DNA of 13,336 bases, taken from positions 1 to 13,336 of the forward strand of contig JBKPSJ010000322.1 of the NCBI GenBank assembly GCA_046765875.1, in the 5' to 3' direction. Shown here in pieces: positions 5,758 through 13,263 of this stretch. Within the stretch, counting starts at the first letter, position 1, and every line of letters begins with the position of its first letter. A model generated the notes under the pieces. It saw only the letters and a list, made by a program, of their open reading frames with translations, made no database searches and was not told the DNA's origin. A program made the translations under genes and the position numbers. Origin of the DNA: DASRHY01 sp046765875 (GTDB taxonomy: Bacteria > Actinomycetota > Actinomycetes > Propionibacteriales > Kribbellaceae).

Positions 5758-7203
5758 TCACCGGTAACGCTCCGGATCGGCGAGCCGCTCGTTCATCGAT
5801 CCGGACCGGAACCCGCGCGGATCCACCGTGGCCTTCGCGAAGCCCTCGGCGACCATCAGCGCGACCAGTTCGTCGTGGTCGACCCGGTCCAGCAGCGCGG
5901 CGTCGATCTCGATGCTCGCGGACTCGCCCAGGTCACGGACCCGGAGGTTCCGCTGACCGTACGAAGCCAGGTGCGCGCGCAACGCCTGCTCGGCGCGATC
6001 CACCCGCGCGAGCAGGTGCGGGGTGATCCGGACCCCGTACGCGATCCGGCTGGACAGGCACGCCGAGGCGGGCTTGTCCGACGTGGCCAGCTCCCAGCGC
6101 CGCGACGCCTCGCGGATCTGCGCCTTGGTCAGCCGGACCTGCTTCAGCGGCGTGAAGGCACCACGCTCGTACGCAGCACGGATACCCGGCCGGAACCCGG
6201 CGACGGCGTCGTCGGCGTTGGTGCCGGTCGCGATGGCGGCGATACCGAGCTCGTCGGCCAGCGGCCGCAGCGTCTCGACCAGCTCGGCCTTGCAGAAGTA
6301 GCAGCGGTCACCGTCGTTGGCCTGGTATCCCTCGCGCTCGATCTCGTGCGTGTGCGGGGTGAGGTGGCGGACGCCGAGCCCCGCGGCGAACCTCTTCGCC
6401 GGCTCGAGCTCGGCCGCCGGCAGGCTCGGGCTGATCGCCGTCGCGGCGACCACCTTGTCCGGGCCGAGCGCACGGGCCGCGGCCGCCAGCAGGAACGCCG
6501 AGTCCGCGCCGCCGGAGAACGCGACCAGCAGGCTGTCGTGCTCGGCCAGCCGCTCGGCGAGTGCCTCCAGCCGGGTGGTGAGCAGGTATTCATCCAGCCA
6601 GGCCGGGAACTCGCTCAGGTCCTCGAGCACCACGTCCGCGCCATACGCGCGTAGCTCGTCCGCACCGAACGGGCCGGTCGCCACACTCACCGCGAGCGCA
6701 CCGGCCGCTCGGGCGCCGTCGATGTCGGACAGGTGGTCGCCCACATAGATCGTGGCGCCGTGGTCGAGCAGCGCGGTCGCCTTGCCGGTGCCGTGCAGGT
6801 CGCCGATCGCCTCGTCGACGTCGAGGCCGAGGTGCTCGACATGCGACCGGACGCTGCGCCCGTACTTGGCCGATACAACGATGCTCCGTCCGCGCTGGCG
6901 TCGTACGGCGTTCAACGCGTCGGCGACGCCCGGCAGCGGGTCGGTCCCGGTGATCGCGTGCGCCGGGTACAGCTCGCGGTACCGGGTCACCATCGGCCCG
7001 ACCTGGTCCGGGCCGAACCAGTTGCCCATCTCGTCCTGCAGCGGCGGGCCGAGCCGGCTCACCACCAGGTCGGTGTCGATAGCGACCCCGGACTCCGCGG
7101 CCAGCAGATCCCAGACCGCCTTGATGCCCGGCCGCGAGTCGATCAGGGTCATGTCGAGGTCGAACCCCACCACCAGCGGCGGCAGGTCATCACGTACGGG
7201 CAC
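5758..7203 (-). CDS. larE: HAD hydrolase-LarE sulfur transferase fusion
   Basis: Two enzymes are joined in 481 residues. Residues 10-205 are a HAD-superfamily phosphatase with all four motifs: FDLDMTL (nucleophile Asp, 14-20), Ser111 in VVSAK, Lys141 in GTGK, and GDHLSD (155-160). Residues 208-481 match LarE, the ATP-dependent sacrificial sulfur transferase of nickel-pincer cofactor synthesis. It has a PP-loop SGGADS (230-235), RCYFCK (300-305), GTNADD (327-332) and the SACLSSR motif (380-386). Cys382 of that motif corresponds to the cysteine that gives up its sulfur in Lactiplantibacillus LarE. No larB, larC or larA is near. GTG at 7203 is used because GGAGG lies just upstream, though the spacing is tight (2 bases). 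GTGs at 7212 and 7260 are possible and would add 3 or 19 residues. LarE activity is probable; the role of the HAD half is unknown. Confidence 0.88.
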   Translation of the reverse strand: MPVRDDLPPLVVGFDLDMTLIDSRPGIKAVWDLLAAESGVAIDTDLVVSRLGPPLQDEMGNWFGPDQVGPMVTRYRELYPAHAITGTDPLPGVADALNAVRRQRGRSIVVSAKYGRSVRSHVEHLGLDVDEAIGDLHGTGKATALLDHGATIYVGDHLSDIDGARAAGALAVSVATGPFGADELRAYGADVVLEDLSEFPAWLDEYLLTTRLEALAERLAEHDSLLVAFSGGADSAFLLAAAARALGPDKVVAATAISPSLPAAELEPAKRFAAGLGVRHLTPHTHEIEREGYQANDGDRCYFCKAELVETLRPLADELGIAAIATGTNADDAVAGFRPGIRAAYERGAFTPLKQVRLTKAQIREASRRWELATSDKPASACLSSRIAYGVRITPHLLARVDRAEQALRAHLASYGQRNLRVRDLGESASIEIDAALLDRVDHDELVALMVAEGFAKATVDPRGFRSGSMNERLADPERYR

Positions 7204-7270
7204 AACCTCCACCCTACGTTCCGCGGACCGTCGTCCTGCTACCGGTCCTATGGCGGCCACGCCGGCCGGG

Positions 7271-8929
7271 CTACGGGATGCCGAGCGCGGCGCGTGAGAC
7301 GGTCTCCAGTACCTGCTGCTGGTAGTACACCGGGCCGCCGCCGTCGGCGGTGACGTCGGACGGGTAGCGGGTGGACACCGCGAGGGTGTAGACGTTCGTG
7401 TCCGAGATCGCCAGGCCGAAGTAGTCGCCGATGAAGGCCCGGGTCGTGCACGGGTTGCTGTGGTTGGCGCAGGCCATCTGGTCGAGGCCGTCGACGGTCT
7501 GGCCGGGCTGCTCGGGGTCCCAGGTCAGCTTCGACACCGGGACGTTGCCGCCCACGGGCTGCGCTCCGGCGCCTGAGTCCTTGAACACCTGCAGCGACAC
7601 GTCGATGCAGAAGTTCTGCCGACCGACGTCCTCGGGCAGGATGCCGGTCCCGTTCGGGCAGGCCGCCCGGCGGTCATAGAAGTTGACTGCCACGGCGCCG
7701 CCCGGCCCGGCCGCGACCTGCGGCTGGAACTGGTCCGACGCCGCCGGGTCGGCGTTGTCGTTGACCACCATCGGCGCCGACCAGGTACGGCCGCGGTCGG
7801 TCGACTGGCTGAACTTCACGTCGAACTGGGCGCCGTCCCAGTCCTCCCACGTGACGTACAGGTGACCGGGGTACGTCGGGCTCGCGGCGAAGCTCTCGAG
7901 GATGCCGTCACGGAAGGTCGTGTTCGGCAGGCAGCAGCCGCCGATCGTGCCCGCCGTCGCGACCGGTACGAATGACGACCAGGTGACGCCGTCGTCGGTG
8001 GACCGGGCGACGTAGATGGTCTTCGGGTCCGGACTCGGACTGTCGGCCGCGATCGAGACGTAGACGTCGCCGGCCGCATCGACGGACGGGATGACGTACT
8101 CGTTGGTCGGTCCGGTCTGGTTGGGCGCTGTGATCGTCACGGCCTTGGAGAACGACTGCCCGCGGTCGCGCGACACGGCGAGCCGGATCTTCGTCGTCTT
8201 CCCGTCGTACACCGCCCAGGCAGCGTATACGTGGTCCTGGTAGCGGTTGCCCGGAATGTGGTTGACCGCCACCCACTGCTTGTCCTCGACGAACCCGAGG
8301 CTGAGGCTGGACCAGTTCGGCTCGTGCTCGAGCGACTCGCCGCCGTTGCCCTTCACCCAATGCCGCCCCATGTCGTCGCTGTACGAGATCGCGATGTTCG
8401 AGTTCGGATGCAGGTTGACCCAGTACGGGTTGAACGGCAGCGTCACCTGGTAGACGCGGCCCAAGCTGTCGAACGCGGCGTTCGGGTCGGTGTTGTTCAT
8501 CCAGCTCGGCGGCATCGCCTGGGTACCCGTGGTGGTGCAGTCGTAGCCCTGGACCTGGTTCGCGGCGACCGGGTGACCGTTCAGGATCGTGTACGAGCCG
8601 AGGTGGAAGTCGTAGAACGTGGAGTACTTCTCGAAGAAGAACTTCGAGGTCCCGACCAGGTCCTCGGTGCCGGGCTTGACCGCGATCCAAGACTCCGAGA
8701 AGTTCGAGTTGTACGAGCCGGGGCGGCAGGTGCCCGGCAACGGTGCGGTGGCACCCGCAGGCACGGGATAGCCGCCCCCTTGGACCGGTCCGCTCACCAC
8801 CTGGTTGGTGACCGGGACGGTGTTCTGCCACAGCGGCCCGGGTCCGGCGCTCGCCGGGCCCTGCCCCACTGCTACGGCCACCGCCGTCACGAATGCGAAG
8901 GTGATACCTGCCGACGCGATCCTGTTCAT
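7271..8929 (-). CDS. secreted Asp-box (BNR) beta-propeller protein, sialidase-like fold
   Basis: This is a predicted exported protein of 552 residues. The ATG at 8929 is chosen because it gives a clean Sec signal peptide: MNR, a hydrophobic core (residues 5-22) and a probable cut after ASA near residue 28. An earlier in-frame start at 8986 would bury that signal. Four Asp-boxes (S-x-D-x-G-x-x-[WF]) are visible: SDDMGRHW (184-191), SRDRGQSF (253-260), STDDGVTW (310-317) and STDRGRTW (376-383). This is the pattern of sialidase/neuraminidase-like propellers and related exo-glycosidases. I could not identify a confident set of sialidase catalytic residues (arginine triad, Tyr/Glu pair), so an exo-alpha-sialidase label would be by fold only. 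Several cysteines, including a Cys-Cys pair at 332-333, may form disulfides outside the cell. It probably has its own promoter in the 100-bp gap upstream. Confidence 0.85.
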   Translation of the reverse strand: MNRIASAGITFAFVTAVAVAVGQGPASAGPGPLWQNTVPVTNQVVSGPVQGGGYPVPAGATAPLPGTCRPGSYNSNFSESWIAVKPGTEDLVGTSKFFFEKYSTFYDFHLGSYTILNGHPVAANQVQGYDCTTTGTQAMPPSWMNNTDPNAAFDSLGRVYQVTLPFNPYWVNLHPNSNIAISYSDDMGRHWVKGNGGESLEHEPNWSSLSLGFVEDKQWVAVNHIPGNRYQDHVYAAWAVYDGKTTKIRLAVSRDRGQSFSKAVTITAPNQTGPTNEYVIPSVDAAGDVYVSIAADSPSPDPKTIYVARSTDDGVTWSSFVPVATAGTIGGCCLPNTTFRDGILESFAASPTYPGHLYVTWEDWDGAQFDVKFSQSTDRGRTWSAPMVVNDNADPAASDQFQPQVAAGPGGAVAVNFYDRRAACPNGTGILPEDVGRQNFCIDVSLQVFKDSGAGAQPVGGNVPVSKLTWDPEQPGQTVDGLDQMACANHSNPCTTRAFIGDYFGLAISDTNVYTLAVSTRYPSDVTADGGGPVYYQQQVLETVSRAALGIP

Positions 8930-9029
8930 GACCTCGACCACCCCTCGAACAGATGCCCGACCCGCGTCGATTCTCGTCCTGCGCACCGCCCCCTACAAGC
9001 GCTGGGCGACCTGACCTTCCCTTGAGACC

Positions 9030-10661
9030 TCAGGTGCCGAGGCCGAGGAGGTCGACGGACTTCTCGCGCATCTCGACCTTGCGGATCTTGCCGGTGACTG
9101 TCATCGGGAACTCGTCGACCAGCAGGACGTACCTCGGGATCTTGTAATGCGCGAGCTTGCCGGACGCGAACGCCCGTAACGCGTCGGCGTCGAGCGGTGT
9201 GGCGCCGTCACGCATCCGGATCCACGCGCACAGTTCCTCGCCGTACTTCTGGTCCGGTACGCCGATCACCTGTACGTCGGCGATGTCCGGATGGGTGTAC
9301 AGGAACTCCTCGATCTCGCGCGGGTACACGTTCTCGCCACCGCGGATCACCATGTCCTTGATCCGGCCGACGATGTTGACGTACCCGTCGTCGCGCATCA
9401 CCGCGAGGTCGCCGGTGTGCATCCAGCGGGCCCGGTCGACGGCCTCGGCGGTCTTGTCCGGCTCGTCCCAGTAGCCGAGCATCACCGAGTACCCGCGGGT
9501 GCACAGCTCGCCGGTTTCGCCGCGCGGCACCACCAGCCCGGTGGCTGGGTCGATCACCTTGACCTCGACGTGCGGCATCACCTGGCCGACGGTCGACGTA
9601 CGCCGGTCCAGGTCGTCGTCGCGCCGGGTCTGGGTCGACACCGGCGAGGTCTCGGTCATGCCGTAGCAGATCGCCACCTCGGCCATGTGCATGTCACCGA
9701 TGCACCGCTTCATCACCTCGACCGGACACGGCGAGCCGGCCATGATCCCGGTCCGCAGGCTCGACAGGTCGTACGAGCCGAAGTCGGCCAGGTCCAGTTC
9801 GGCGATGAACATGGTCGGTACGCCGTACACCCCTGTGCATCGCTCGTCCTGTACGGCCTTCAACGTGGCAGCGGGCTCGAACCCGGGACCCGGGATCACC
9901 ATGCACGAGCCGTGCGTGGTGCATCCCAGATTGCCCATCACCATCCCGAAGCAGTGGTAGAACGGCACCGGTATGCACAGCCGATCCTCGGCGGAGAAAC
10001 CGATCAGCTCCGTGACGAAGTACCCGTTGTTCAGGATGTTGTGGTGCGACAGCGTCGCACCCTTCGGGAACCCGGTGGTCCCCGACGTGTACTGGATGTT
10101 GATCGGGTCGTCGAACGCCAGCTCGTTGCCGCGCGCAACCAGCTCGTCCTCGGACACCGCCGTCGCACCGTTGACCAGCGCATCCCAGTCCGGCGTACCG
10201 ATGTAGACGACGTCCACAAGCGCCGCACACTGCGGGCCGACCTCGTCGACCATCGCCCGGTAGTCGCTGGTCTTGAACGACGTCGCCGAGATCAGCAGCT
10301 TCACGCCGGACTGGTTGAGCGCGTACGACAGCTCATGCGTGCGATACGCCGGGTTGACGTTGACCAGGATCGCGCCGATCTTCGCCGTGGCGTACTGCGT
10401 GATCGTCCACTCCGCGCAGTTCGGCGCCCAGATGCCGACCCGGTCGCCCTTGCCGATCCCCTTGGCCATCAGGCCGCGCGCGACCACGTCGACCTCGCGG
10501 TTGAACTGCTCGTACGTCCAGCGCCGCCCGCTCGTCATCTCGACCAGCGCCTCGCGATCGCCGTACGCGGCAACCGTTCGCTCCAGGTTCTGCCCGATCG
10601 TCTCGCCGAGCAGCGGCACATCGGAAACGCCGGAAGCATACGAAGGCAGCGCACTGGTCAT
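9030..10661 (-). CDS. AMP-binding fatty acyl-CoA synthetase (FadD35/ACSF2-like)
   Basis: This 543-residue adenylate-forming enzyme activates a carboxylic acid, probably a medium or long fatty acid, to an acyl-AMP and then an acyl-CoA. The ATG at 10661 gives the N-terminus MTSALPSYASG, whose SYASGVSDVPLLGETI stretch is characteristic of the FadD35/ACSF2 group; a longer frame upstream lacks a good start. Family motifs occur in order: YTSGTTGFPKG (191-201, phosphate-binding loop), YGMTETSP (333-340), TGD (416-418), the hinge region GRIKDMVIRGGENVYP (432-447) and TVTGKIRK, with Lys525 as the expected adenylation lysine. Length is normal and no lesion is seen. It stands alone on the minus strand, separated from the BNR gene by 100 bp. 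Its 5' end abuts the remains of a nucleotidyltransferase gene, so the promoter must lie in that remnant. Chain-length preference cannot be read. Confidence 0.94.
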   Translation of the reverse strand: MTSALPSYASGVSDVPLLGETIGQNLERTVAAYGDREALVEMTSGRRWTYEQFNREVDVVARGLMAKGIGKGDRVGIWAPNCAEWTITQYATAKIGAILVNVNPAYRTHELSYALNQSGVKLLISATSFKTSDYRAMVDEVGPQCAALVDVVYIGTPDWDALVNGATAVSEDELVARGNELAFDDPINIQYTSGTTGFPKGATLSHHNILNNGYFVTELIGFSAEDRLCIPVPFYHCFGMVMGNLGCTTHGSCMVIPGPGFEPAATLKAVQDERCTGVYGVPTMFIAELDLADFGSYDLSSLRTGIMAGSPCPVEVMKRCIGDMHMAEVAICYGMTETSPVSTQTRRDDDLDRRTSTVGQVMPHVEVKVIDPATGLVVPRGETGELCTRGYSVMLGYWDEPDKTAEAVDRARWMHTGDLAVMRDDGYVNIVGRIKDMVIRGGENVYPREIEEFLYTHPDIADVQVIGVPDQKYGEELCAWIRMRDGATPLDADALRAFASGKLAHYKIPRYVLLVDEFPMTVTGKIRKVEMREKSVDLLGLGT

Positions 10662-10681
10662 ACCAGCATCGTGACCTGCCG

Positions 10682-11118
10682 GTACCCGAACCAGCAAGGA
10701 TCCGCCGATGTCGTGGGACCCAGCGGGTCCTCGACGATCTGGTGCGCAACGGTCTGGTCAGGTCGCGGCCGGCCGGCAATGCGAGGCTGTACACCTTCAA
10801 CCGTGAGCACGTCGCCGGCCTGGCGTCGGCTCGGCCGCTCGCGGAGAAGCCGGCCCTGACAGCGATATCGACGTGTTCGTTCTGAGGCCGGACGACGTGC
10901 CCGACTCCGACCAGACCTGGCAGGTCCAGGTCGACAACTTCAGCATGCGCGTCAGTCAATGGGCGGGAAACGGCTGCGAGGTCCTCGAGTACAGTCGCTC
11001 CGAGTTCGGAGATCTCGTGCGACGCAACGAGCGCATCGTGACAGAGCTTCTCCGTGATGCCATCCCATTGAGCGGGGAAACACCGCGCCAGGTCATCGGA
11101 AGGCGAGGCAGACGATGA
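10682..11118 (+). pseudogene. decayed winged-helix-MNT nucleotidyltransferase (antitoxin-like)
   Basis: Two reading frames together resemble a winged-helix/nucleotidyltransferase fusion. Frame 2, about 10718-10823, reads TQRVLDDLVRNGLVRSRPAG and then NARLYTFNREHVAG, the end of a winged helix. Frame 1, about 10828-11118, reads GSAARGEAGPDSDIDVFVLR and onward. The signature GS-x10-DID is the catalytic core of minimal nucleotidyltransferases. The C-terminal half then runs intact to GRRGRR and a stop. The 5' end of the winged helix is missing. The linker between the two domains is cut short with a change of frame. No start codon precedes the GS motif in frame 1; the first (GTG 10873) lies after the DID residues. 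The stop overlaps the start of the HEPN gene (ATGA, 11115-11118), so the two were once translationally coupled. An MNT antitoxin role is inferred from the pairing. Confidence 0.72.
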
Positions 11119-11497
11119 CTGTCCTCGACGACGCCGTAGCGCACCTGACGAAGGCTCGTGAGTTCCTCGAGGCCGCGGAGACGACCCATGAACTCGAGCT
11201 CTACAACGCCGCGGTGTCCAGTGCTGTCAGCTCGGGGATCAACTCCAAGGATGCGATCTGCCTGGCACTCACCGGCCGAAGCCGAAAGACCGACAACCAC
11301 GCCGACGCAGTCGTGGAGCTCAGGCCGGACCGGCAGTCCGCGCCCTTGCCTCCTCGTTCGGCCGGCTGCTGCAACTGAAGTCCAAGTCCCGATACCAACC
11401 CGTTTCTGTGTCGCCCGCGGAGGCGGCGAAGGCTATCGAGTGGGCGACACGAATGCTCGACGTCGCCAAGGGCCTGGTCGGACAACCTCCACGGTGA
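11115..11497 (+). pseudogene. frameshifted HEPN-domain RNase (toxin-like)
   Basis: The frame starting at ATG 11115 reads MTVLDDAVAHLTKAREFLEA and continues through NSKDAICLALTG, then RKTDNH. This gives an RX4H motif at residues 57-62, the catalytic signature of HEPN ribonucleases. At about 11320-11324 the meaningful frame changes. In frame 2, AGPAVRALASSFGRLLQLKS continues through SVSPAEAAKAIEWATRMLD to a stop at 11495-11497. Adding one G in the AGG at 11322-11324 would restore a single protein of about 127 residues, so a one-base deletion explains the break. As it stands, translation would give an 87-residue product with an unrelated tail. The family looks like a small actinobacterial HEPN group (perhaps SAV_6107-like, uncertain). 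The residue after the motif is Ala-Asp, not the Tyr of the HepT RX4HXY form. Decay is very likely unless this is a sequencing error. Confidence 0.75.
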
Positions 11498-11510
11498 CAA
11501 GAGCAGCGGG

Positions 11511-11873
11511 CTAAGGGCGGCGGACGGCGTTGATGTAGGCCGTGATCGCGTCCCGATTGCGGGCCAGACAGCGGATCCGCGCGTCCATCTGGTCGCGGTG
11601 GCCCTCCAGGTCCGCGATCAGGTCCGGGGATGCCTCGGTCACATGGATGTCGGCCGGGTCACCGTCCAGGCAGGGCAGGATCTGACGGATGATCCGGGTC
11701 GGTACGCCCGCGTCGAGCAGGCCGCGGATCTGGATCACCCGGTCGACCAAGTGGTCGCCGTAGTCGCGGTAGCCGTTGGCTTCGCGGGCCGGCTCGAGCA
11801 GGTCCTGCTCCTCGTAATACCGAAGCAGCCTGGCCGGCACGCCGGTCCGCTCCGCGAGCTCGCCGATCCTCAT
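11511..11873 (-). CDS. MerR-family transcriptional regulator
   Basis: This 120-residue protein begins at ATG 11873, preceded by AAGGAAAG on the minus strand. Residues 1-67 are the MerR winged helix: MRIGELAERTGVPARLLRYYEE, then LLEP and the GYRDYGDHLVDRVIQIRGL region, and a short wing. Residues 80-118 form the expected dimerisation coiled coil. Only two cysteines are present (68 and 102), far apart and not in a CxnC arrangement, so it does not look like a metal sensor. The C-terminal effector region is very short, so any ligand must bind near the coiled coil, or activation is by oligomer state. It is transcribed away from a DHA2 exporter with only 19 bp between the start codons. Control of that exporter is the natural inference. 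Confidence 0.92.
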   Translation of the reverse strand: MRIGELAERTGVPARLLRYYEEQDLLEPAREANGYRDYGDHLVDRVIQIRGLLDAGVPTRIIRQILPCLDGDPADIHVTEASPDLIADLEGHRDQMDARIRCLARNRDAITAYINAVRRP

Positions 11874-11916
11874 CGGTCTTTCCTTCACACTGATGTCAAC
11901 CTTCGACCATCGTGCC
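11874..11916. promoter_or_regulatory. minimal divergent MerR/exporter control region
   Basis: Only 19 bp (11874-11892) lie between the two starts, or 43 bp if the exporter begins at ATG 11917. On the minus strand a perfect TTGACA lies at 11899-11894, but its -10 would fall on the MerR start codon. GTCAACCTTCGAC at 11895-11907 has weak dyad symmetry (GTC...GAC). Neither exporter start has a Shine-Dalgarno sequence. MerR promoters usually have a 19-20 bp spacer with a central dyad, but no clear case is present. The true promoters probably extend into the coding regions. Confidence 0.35.
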
Positions 11917-13242
11917 ATGAGAACGGCTGCCGCCCAACGGACCAGCACGCTTGCCGTGCTGTCGGTCGCACAGTTCCTGATCGCACTCGACTACTCGATC
12001 GTCTACGTCGCGCTGCCGAGCATCGCCGCCGATCTCGGCCTGGACCCGGCCACCGCGCAATGGATCGTCAGCGCGTACGCCGTACCGTTCGCCGGCTTCC
12101 TCGTGGTCGGCGGGCGGCTGACCGACCGGATCGGCGCGCGGCGGATGTTCGTGCTCGCGATCGTCGCGTTCGGGGTCGCCAGCGCGATCGGCGGAGCGGC
12201 CGCCGGCGGCGCGGTACTGCTGGCGGCGCGCGGCACCCAGGGCCTGGCGGCGGCGCTACTCCAGCCGGCCGTGCTGGCGCTGATCGGTACGTCGTTCCCC
12301 GCTGGTCCCGCTCGGGCCCGGGCGGTCGCGGTATGGGGATCGGTCGGCGCCTCCGGCCTGGCGGCGGGCGCGATCCTCGGCGGACTGCTGACGACGGCGT
12401 CGTGGCGGCTCACGTTCGCGGTCAACGTCCCACTCACCCTGGCCTGTGCCCTCGTCGCCATCCTGCGGGTCCCTGCGGCAAGGCCGGCAGCCACCGCTCG
12501 GATCCCGGTGCTCGCCTCGGTGCTGGGCACGGGCGCGGCGCTCACCATCGTCATCGCGCTGACGCTCGGGCCAGAACACGGCTGGATGTCCGCCGGCCTC
12601 GCGATCGTCCTGTTCGGCGCGTTCGTACTCAACGAGCGCCGGTCGGCGAGCGTCCTGATCACGCGATCGCTCCGACGTGTCCGATCGCTGCACACCGGCG
12701 CGGCGGCGACTGCTCTCTACATGGCCAGCGTCGGATCCGAGTTCTATCTGCTCACGCTGTTACTCCAGAGGACGAAGGGGTACGGCCCACTCGACGCGGG
12801 TCTTGCCTTCTTGCCGCTGGCAGCGCTCATCACCGCTGGGAACGTCGCCGCCGACCGAGTCATCCGCCGGTACGGACCGACCATCGCGCTGGCCGGCGGG
12901 TTCGCCATCGCAACGGCCGGGCTGCTGTGGTTGTCGATCACGATGTCCGGCGACTCGTACCTCGTCGATCTGCTACCGGGGATCCTGCTCAGCGGGTTCG
13001 GGCATGGAGCGATCTATACGGCGATGTTCACGATCGGGACTCACGACGTACCGGCGGCCGACCAAGGCACCGCCGGAGCACTGCTGACCACCTCTCAATA
13101 CCTCGCTGGTGCTGTCACAATCGCGATCCTCACCCTCGCACTCGGAGCCGATCCCGGGTATGCCGAGTTCCGCGCGGCCTTCGTTCTCACCACTGCCGCA
13201 GCCGGTGGCGGGCTGATCCTGGCGGTCGTCCGTCGTCGCTGA
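11893..13242 (+). CDS. MFS exporter, DHA2 (EmrB/QacA) type
   Basis: This protein of up to 449 residues is a probable proton-coupled multidrug exporter. The D1-type motif LDYSIVYVALP (32-42) lies in helix 1, motif A is GRLTDRIGARR (74-84), and a motif-C-like GSVGASGLAAGAILGGLL (about 149-166) marks it as an antiporter. About 14 hydrophobic segments can be counted, though at about 450 residues it is shorter than the ~500 of QacA because the loops and C-terminal tail are trimmed. The N-terminus is uncertain: ATG at 11893 and ATG at 11917 are both in frame and neither has a ribosome site, so leaderless translation is possible. The divergent MerR gene is the likely regulator. It differs clearly in sequence from the LfrA-like pump at 2847-4382, so the two are not recent duplicates. 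The substrate is unknown. Confidence 0.92.
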   Translation: MSTFDHRAMRTAAAQRTSTLAVLSVAQFLIALDYSIVYVALPSIAADLGLDPATAQWIVSAYAVPFAGFLVVGGRLTDRIGARRMFVLAIVAFGVASAIGGAAAGGAVLLAARGTQGLAAALLQPAVLALIGTSFPAGPARARAVAVWGSVGASGLAAGAILGGLLTTASWRLTFAVNVPLTLACALVAILRVPAARPAATARIPVLASVLGTGAALTIVIALTLGPEHGWMSAGLAIVLFGAFVLNERRSASVLITRSLRRVRSLHTGAAATALYMASVGSEFYLLTLLLQRTKGYGPLDAGLAFLPLAALITAGNVAADRVIRRYGPTIALAGGFAIATAGLLWLSITMSGDSYLVDLLPGILLSGFGHGAIYTAMFTIGTHDVPAADQGTAGALLTTSQYLAGAVTIAILTLALGADPGYAEFRAAFVLTTAAAGGGLILAVVRRR

Positions 13243-13263
13243 TCGGCGTGCTTGGATGAGGTA

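Noticed and set aside
9009..9035. Weak inverted repeat ACCTGA/TCAGGT at the end of the acyl-CoA synthetase gene
   Set aside because: Only 6 bp with a 15-base loop; too weak to call a terminator.
9291..10859. Long plus-strand open frame across the acyl-CoA synthetase
   Set aside because: Antisense shadow rich in His, Arg and Val; the minus-strand enzyme has all its family motifs.
10828..10872. First impression that the nucleotidyltransferase had lost its catalytic GS loop
   Set aside because: Following frame 2 alone misses it, but frame 1 shows GSAARGEAGPDSDID intact; the lesion is upstream, in the linker.
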